27,177 nt of DNA, taken from the NCBI GenBank assembly GCA_964613675.1, contig CAZTIH010000025.1, positions 1 to 27,177 of the forward strand, written 5' to 3'. How positions within the stretch are numbered: position 1 is the first letter of the stretch; the number at the start of each line of letters is the position of its first letter. Origin of the DNA: DAIUCA01 sp964613675. Lineage in GTDB: Bacteria > Pseudomonadota > Gammaproteobacteria > Competibacterales > Competibacteraceae. The translations under genes were made by a program, and so were the position numbers. The notes below the pieces were generated by a model that was not told the origin of the DNA, did not search any database, and saw nothing but the letters and a program-made list of their open reading frames with translations. Below are positions 24,356 to 27,177 of this stretch, piece by piece.

Positions 24356-25684
24356 ATGAATCATCCTGCATTACTCGCTGGCCTACGGGAGCACCCCCAG
24401 CGTCGTGCGTTAGATCGCGAACTCCACGCCCGTCCTTCTGAAGAGATCAAATCACCACTACGGGCATCGCATTTAGCGGTGTTATCTGGCCCGGGGGGGA
24501 CATTGGCGGACTGTCGTCATGTTGCATCTCTGTGCCAACGGTTCAACGCACCGATCCCCGCTGAAGACGCGCCTTTTTGGTTAGCCGATTTAGGAGAATT
24601 TCGGTTGCGTTGGGAGCGGCATAACGAATTTTCGACCTTCACTTTTTTGCGCTCGGGCACTCATGCGGATGATCCGTTTATTTCTCCGCCGATTGCTTTA
24701 GTCCCAACGGATTGGTTACAGGGCTTGCCGGGAGAGGTGTTGGTCGCGACCCACATTATTCTCGAAAACTCAAGCCGTACCCCGCTGGATGCCCAAGATG
24801 CGGAACGGTTATTTATGACCTCAAATCTAGCGGGTAGCCAAGTGCTGGATGGGTTGGCGTGTTTGTGGAGTGATTTTCGGATTCACAGCGATGGATTTGA
24901 CCGCATTCTCATTAGCGATCATGGCCTCACCCCGCGACAAGCAGGGCGTTTGCTCCAACACCTCCTCGAAATCGAAAGCTACCGTTCGTTGGCGATGCTT
25001 GGTTTCTTACCGGCAAAGCAACTCGCCGCCCAACTCGATCAGTGGGAACGACAATTGGCTAATCTCATCGGGCGAATGAATGAAGTGAGCCAACGCGACG
25101 ACCATTCCCTCCGCGCCGAACTCGACGAAACCGCTTTACTCGCCGAGCTTACCCAACTCGCGGCGGCGGTAGAAAACAGTATGGCGAATCACACCTATCG
25201 TTTTGCGGCCAGTCGGGCCTACTACGCGCTGGTGACCAAACGGATTAGCGAGCTACGGGAAAGCCGTTTGGAGGGGTTGCAGACCTTAGAAGCGTTTATG
25301 GAACGGCGATTGGCACCGGCCATGAGAACGATTGCCTCGATGAGCGAATGGCAGGGGCAGCTTTCTCAGCGGGTGGCGCGGGCGAGTGCCTTGTTACAGA
25401 CCCGTGTAGATGTCTCGTTACAACAGCAAAGCCAAGCATTGTTGTCGTCGATGAACCGTCGTGCGGATCTTCAACTGCGATTGCAGGAAACCGTGGAGGG
25501 CTTATCGGTTGTGGTGCTGAGTTATTACTTCATCGAACTCATGCGTTACGGCGTAAGGGTACTCATTCACTTTGGCGTACCGCTCAACCTGGACATTGTG
25601 ACGGGAATTCTGATTCCCACCGTTCTGGGATTTACCGCATGGCGCATTCATCTATTCAAAAAGCAGCTTAATCCCCGAGATTAG
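24356..25684 (+). CDS. DUF3422-family membrane-anchored protein
   Basis: This 442-residue protein matches the DUF3422 family, of unknown function, by its start (HPQRRALDRELHARPSEEI, then LRASHLAVLSG) and its length. The central part is long, helical and charged (about 230-390), probably coiled-coil. Two hydrophobic helices near the C-terminus (around 385-430) would anchor it in the inner membrane, with most of the protein in the cytoplasm. The open frame extends 69 codons upstream through the hairpin repeats, but those residues are repeat-derived and not part of the family; ATG 24356 is chosen although its ribosome-binding site is weak. No operon partner is evident. Confidence 0.88.
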   Translation: MNHPALLAGLREHPQRRALDRELHARPSEEIKSPLRASHLAVLSGPGGTLADCRHVASLCQRFNAPIPAEDAPFWLADLGEFRLRWERHNEFSTFTFLRSGTHADDPFISPPIALVPTDWLQGLPGEVLVATHIILENSSRTPLDAQDAERLFMTSNLAGSQVLDGLACLWSDFRIHSDGFDRILISDHGLTPRQAGRLLQHLLEIESYRSLAMLGFLPAKQLAAQLDQWERQLANLIGRMNEVSQRDDHSLRAELDETALLAELTQLAAAVENSMANHTYRFAASRAYYALVTKRISELRESRLEGLQTLEAFMERRLAPAMRTIASMSEWQGQLSQRVARASALLQTRVDVSLQQQSQALLSSMNRRADLQLRLQETVEGLSVVVLSYYFIELMRYGVRVLIHFGVPLNLDIVTGILIPTVLGFTAWRIHLFKKQLNPRD

Positions 25685-25871
25685 TTCTTTTAGTTATCAC
25701 AATAAGCAATCATCAGTTATAAACTATAATTCTATAGGGATTTAACGAGGTACCCTGATCCTGCAAATCGCGTTACTTTCTATAACGATATAAAAAAAGC
25801 ATTGAGTTATCTAAATTTTGTGACAGTAGTTGGTCAATGCCAACCACTTCACTACGGGGAGAGTTCATCTC
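25685..25871 (+). promoter_or_regulatory. AT-rich intergenic region, probable promoter region of the SQR-like gene
   Basis: This 187-bp stretch is markedly richer in A and T than its neighbours, especially 25685-25820. It contains a good -10-like TATAAT at 25725-25730, but no matching -35 at the usual spacing, so a regulator-dependent promoter is possible. GGGGAGAG lies upstream of the ATG at 25872. A GTTGG..CCAAC inverted repeat with a six-base loop lies about 35 bases before the ATG. Confidence 0.4.
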
Positions 25872-27177
25872 ATGAACGCAATTAGATCAGCGACTTTTCG
25901 ACGTCGCGAACTTTTAAAAGCATTTGCCGCCGCCGGGGTGTTAACCGCCAGCGGTGCCCAGGTATGATGGGGTAGCAACCGCCTATCAACGCAGGCCCAC
26001 ATCGTGATTGTGGGGGCAGGGGCTGCGGGGCTGAGCATGGCGTCTCAACTGCGGCGACAATTAGAGGGGGCTAAAATCACCCTCATCGACCGTCGTGAAG
26101 CGCACCATTTTCAACCCGGTTACACGCTGATAGGTGCTGGGTTGTGGCGGGCGGAAGATGTGTTGTCGAGCAACGCAAGTTATGTGGCACCTGGCGTCGA
26201 TTGAATCACGAGCGATGTGGCCGAATTTGACCCCGAGGCGAACCGCGTGGTCACCACATTGGGACAGGTCGTGAATTACGACTTTTTGATCGTGGCGACG
26301 GGGCTACATCTCAATTACTCGGCCATTGAAGGCATGTCACCTCATCTCATCGGCCAACATGGGATCACCAGCATTTAAGGCGGGCCTGTGGAAGCCGAGC
26401 GATCTGCCCGTCTCTTTGATGAATGGATTGCCAAAGGCGGCGTCGGTCACTTTGGGCGGCCCGCCACGGAAATGAAATGTGCAGGGGCCCCCTTAAAAGT
26501 GACTTTCCTCGCCCACGACAAAGCCCAACGCGCAAACCGCCGCAATGATGTCAAAATCGAGTACTTTGCCCACAACCACACGGTATTTTCGGTACCCACG
26601 GTGGATAAACACATCATTGGGATGTTTGGTGAACGGGACATCAATATCAATTTTCATCACCGACTCGTTGCGATTGATCCGGGCCGCAAAACCGCGACTT
26701 ACCAAACGCAAACCGACCGCGTTGAACTCCCTTACGACCTCATTCATGTCGTACCCCCAATGCGTGCCCCCGATGCAGTTCTCAACAGCCCGCTGGGATG
26801 GCGAGAAGGCCCGTATGCCAATGATTCGTGGTTAGAGGTCGATAAAGCGCATCTAAATCACCTGCGTTATCCCAATGTTTTCGGGGTAGGCGACATCAAT
26901 GGAGTTCCCAAGGGGAAAACAGCCGCGAGCGTCAAATGGCAAGTGCCGGTCGTTGCCAATAATTTGATCAACGCCCTCCAGCAACGGGAGGCCACGGCGG
27001 TTTATAACGGTTACACCTCTTGTCCCATGGTGACGGGGATTGGTAAAGCGATGCTCATTGAGTTTGATTACAACGATAATTTGATTCCGTCATTCCCCTT
27101 CATCGACCCGCTTAAAGAGCTATGGGTATCGTGGGTGATCGAGGAATTTGCCCTTAAAGCCACCTATTACGCTATGT
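25872..27177 (+). pseudogene. Tat-signal sulfide:quinone oxidoreductase-like flavoprotein, interrupted by three in-frame stops (partial, runs off right edge)
   Basis: From ATG 25872 one frame runs to the window end (435 codons) and is broken by TGA at codon 32, TGA at codon 111 and TAA at codon 169. Otherwise it reads as a full SQR/FCSD-type pyridine-nucleotide-disulfide-like flavoprotein. It has a twin-arginine signal (RRRELLKAF), the FAD motif IVGAGAAGLSM, IVATGLHLNY, RPATEMKCAGAPLK with a redox-type cysteine (C203), HVVPPMRAPDAV, NVFGVGDINGVPKGKTAASVKWQ, and a second cysteine in TSCPMVTG (C384). Intact it would oxidise sulfide or polysulfide at the periplasmic face and pass electrons to quinone. 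By memory of the family, stop 2 falls where tryptophan is usual and stop 3 where tyrosine is usual, so single-base changes explain them. No frameshift is seen, so decay looks recent. Confidence 0.8.

Noticed and set aside
25872..27177. TGA read as tryptophan (recoded genetic code) or selenocysteine
   Set aside because: Several genes in the window use TGA as a normal stop in tight overlaps, a TAA stop also interrupts this frame, and no SECIS-like context was recognised.

Overview
The window looks like chromosomal DNA of moderate GC from a gammaproteobacterium, most likely a sulfur-oxidising one. The gene set is gammaproteobacterial in style (PdxY, MsbA, GlpG with its cytoplasmic domain, E. coli-like SpeB). 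It also holds a split YeeE/YedE sulfur-transport pair, a two-domain rhodanese and a sulfide:quinone-oxidoreductase-like flavoprotein. The organism assignment is inference; no rRNA or tRNA gene was found.

Left block (1-5582, minus strand, read right to left): thiL, a possible 29-codon reading frame, cyanophycin synthetase cphA, then a Mur-ligase-only CphA paralogue that starts inside the cphA stop codon (TAATG) and runs off the left edge. A plus-strand two-domain sulfurtransferase (5767-6585) diverges from thiL.

Middle block (6662-18672, minus strand): malY/patB aminotransferase, two tandem periplasmic amino-acid-binding proteins (aapJ), permeases aapQ and aapM, ATPase aapP, two family-2 glycosyltransferases, rhomboid protease glpG, pyridoxal kinase pdxY and an MsbA-like lipid exporter. 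Many junctions are 4-5 nt overlaps or short gaps, so most of malY to aapP, and the glycosyltransferase pair, are probably co-transcribed.

Right block (18678-27177, plus strand): a family-4-type glycosyltransferase head to head with malY, a nitroreductase, and then a tightly overlapping set of cation:proton antiporter, YeeE/YedE part 1, YeeE/YedE part 2 and agmatinase speB. After it come a 283-bp gap with two tandem 44-bp hairpin repeats resembling IS200/IS605-family ends, a DUF3422 membrane protein, an AT-rich gap, and a Tat-signal SQR-like gene interrupted by three in-frame stop codons but otherwise in one frame to the window edge.

Taken together the window mixes nitrogen handling (amino-acid uptake, cyanophycin storage, agmatine hydrolysis), sulfur handling (rhodanese, YeeE/YedE, broken SQR) and envelope biogenesis. 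No gap without a gene exceeds 300 bp.
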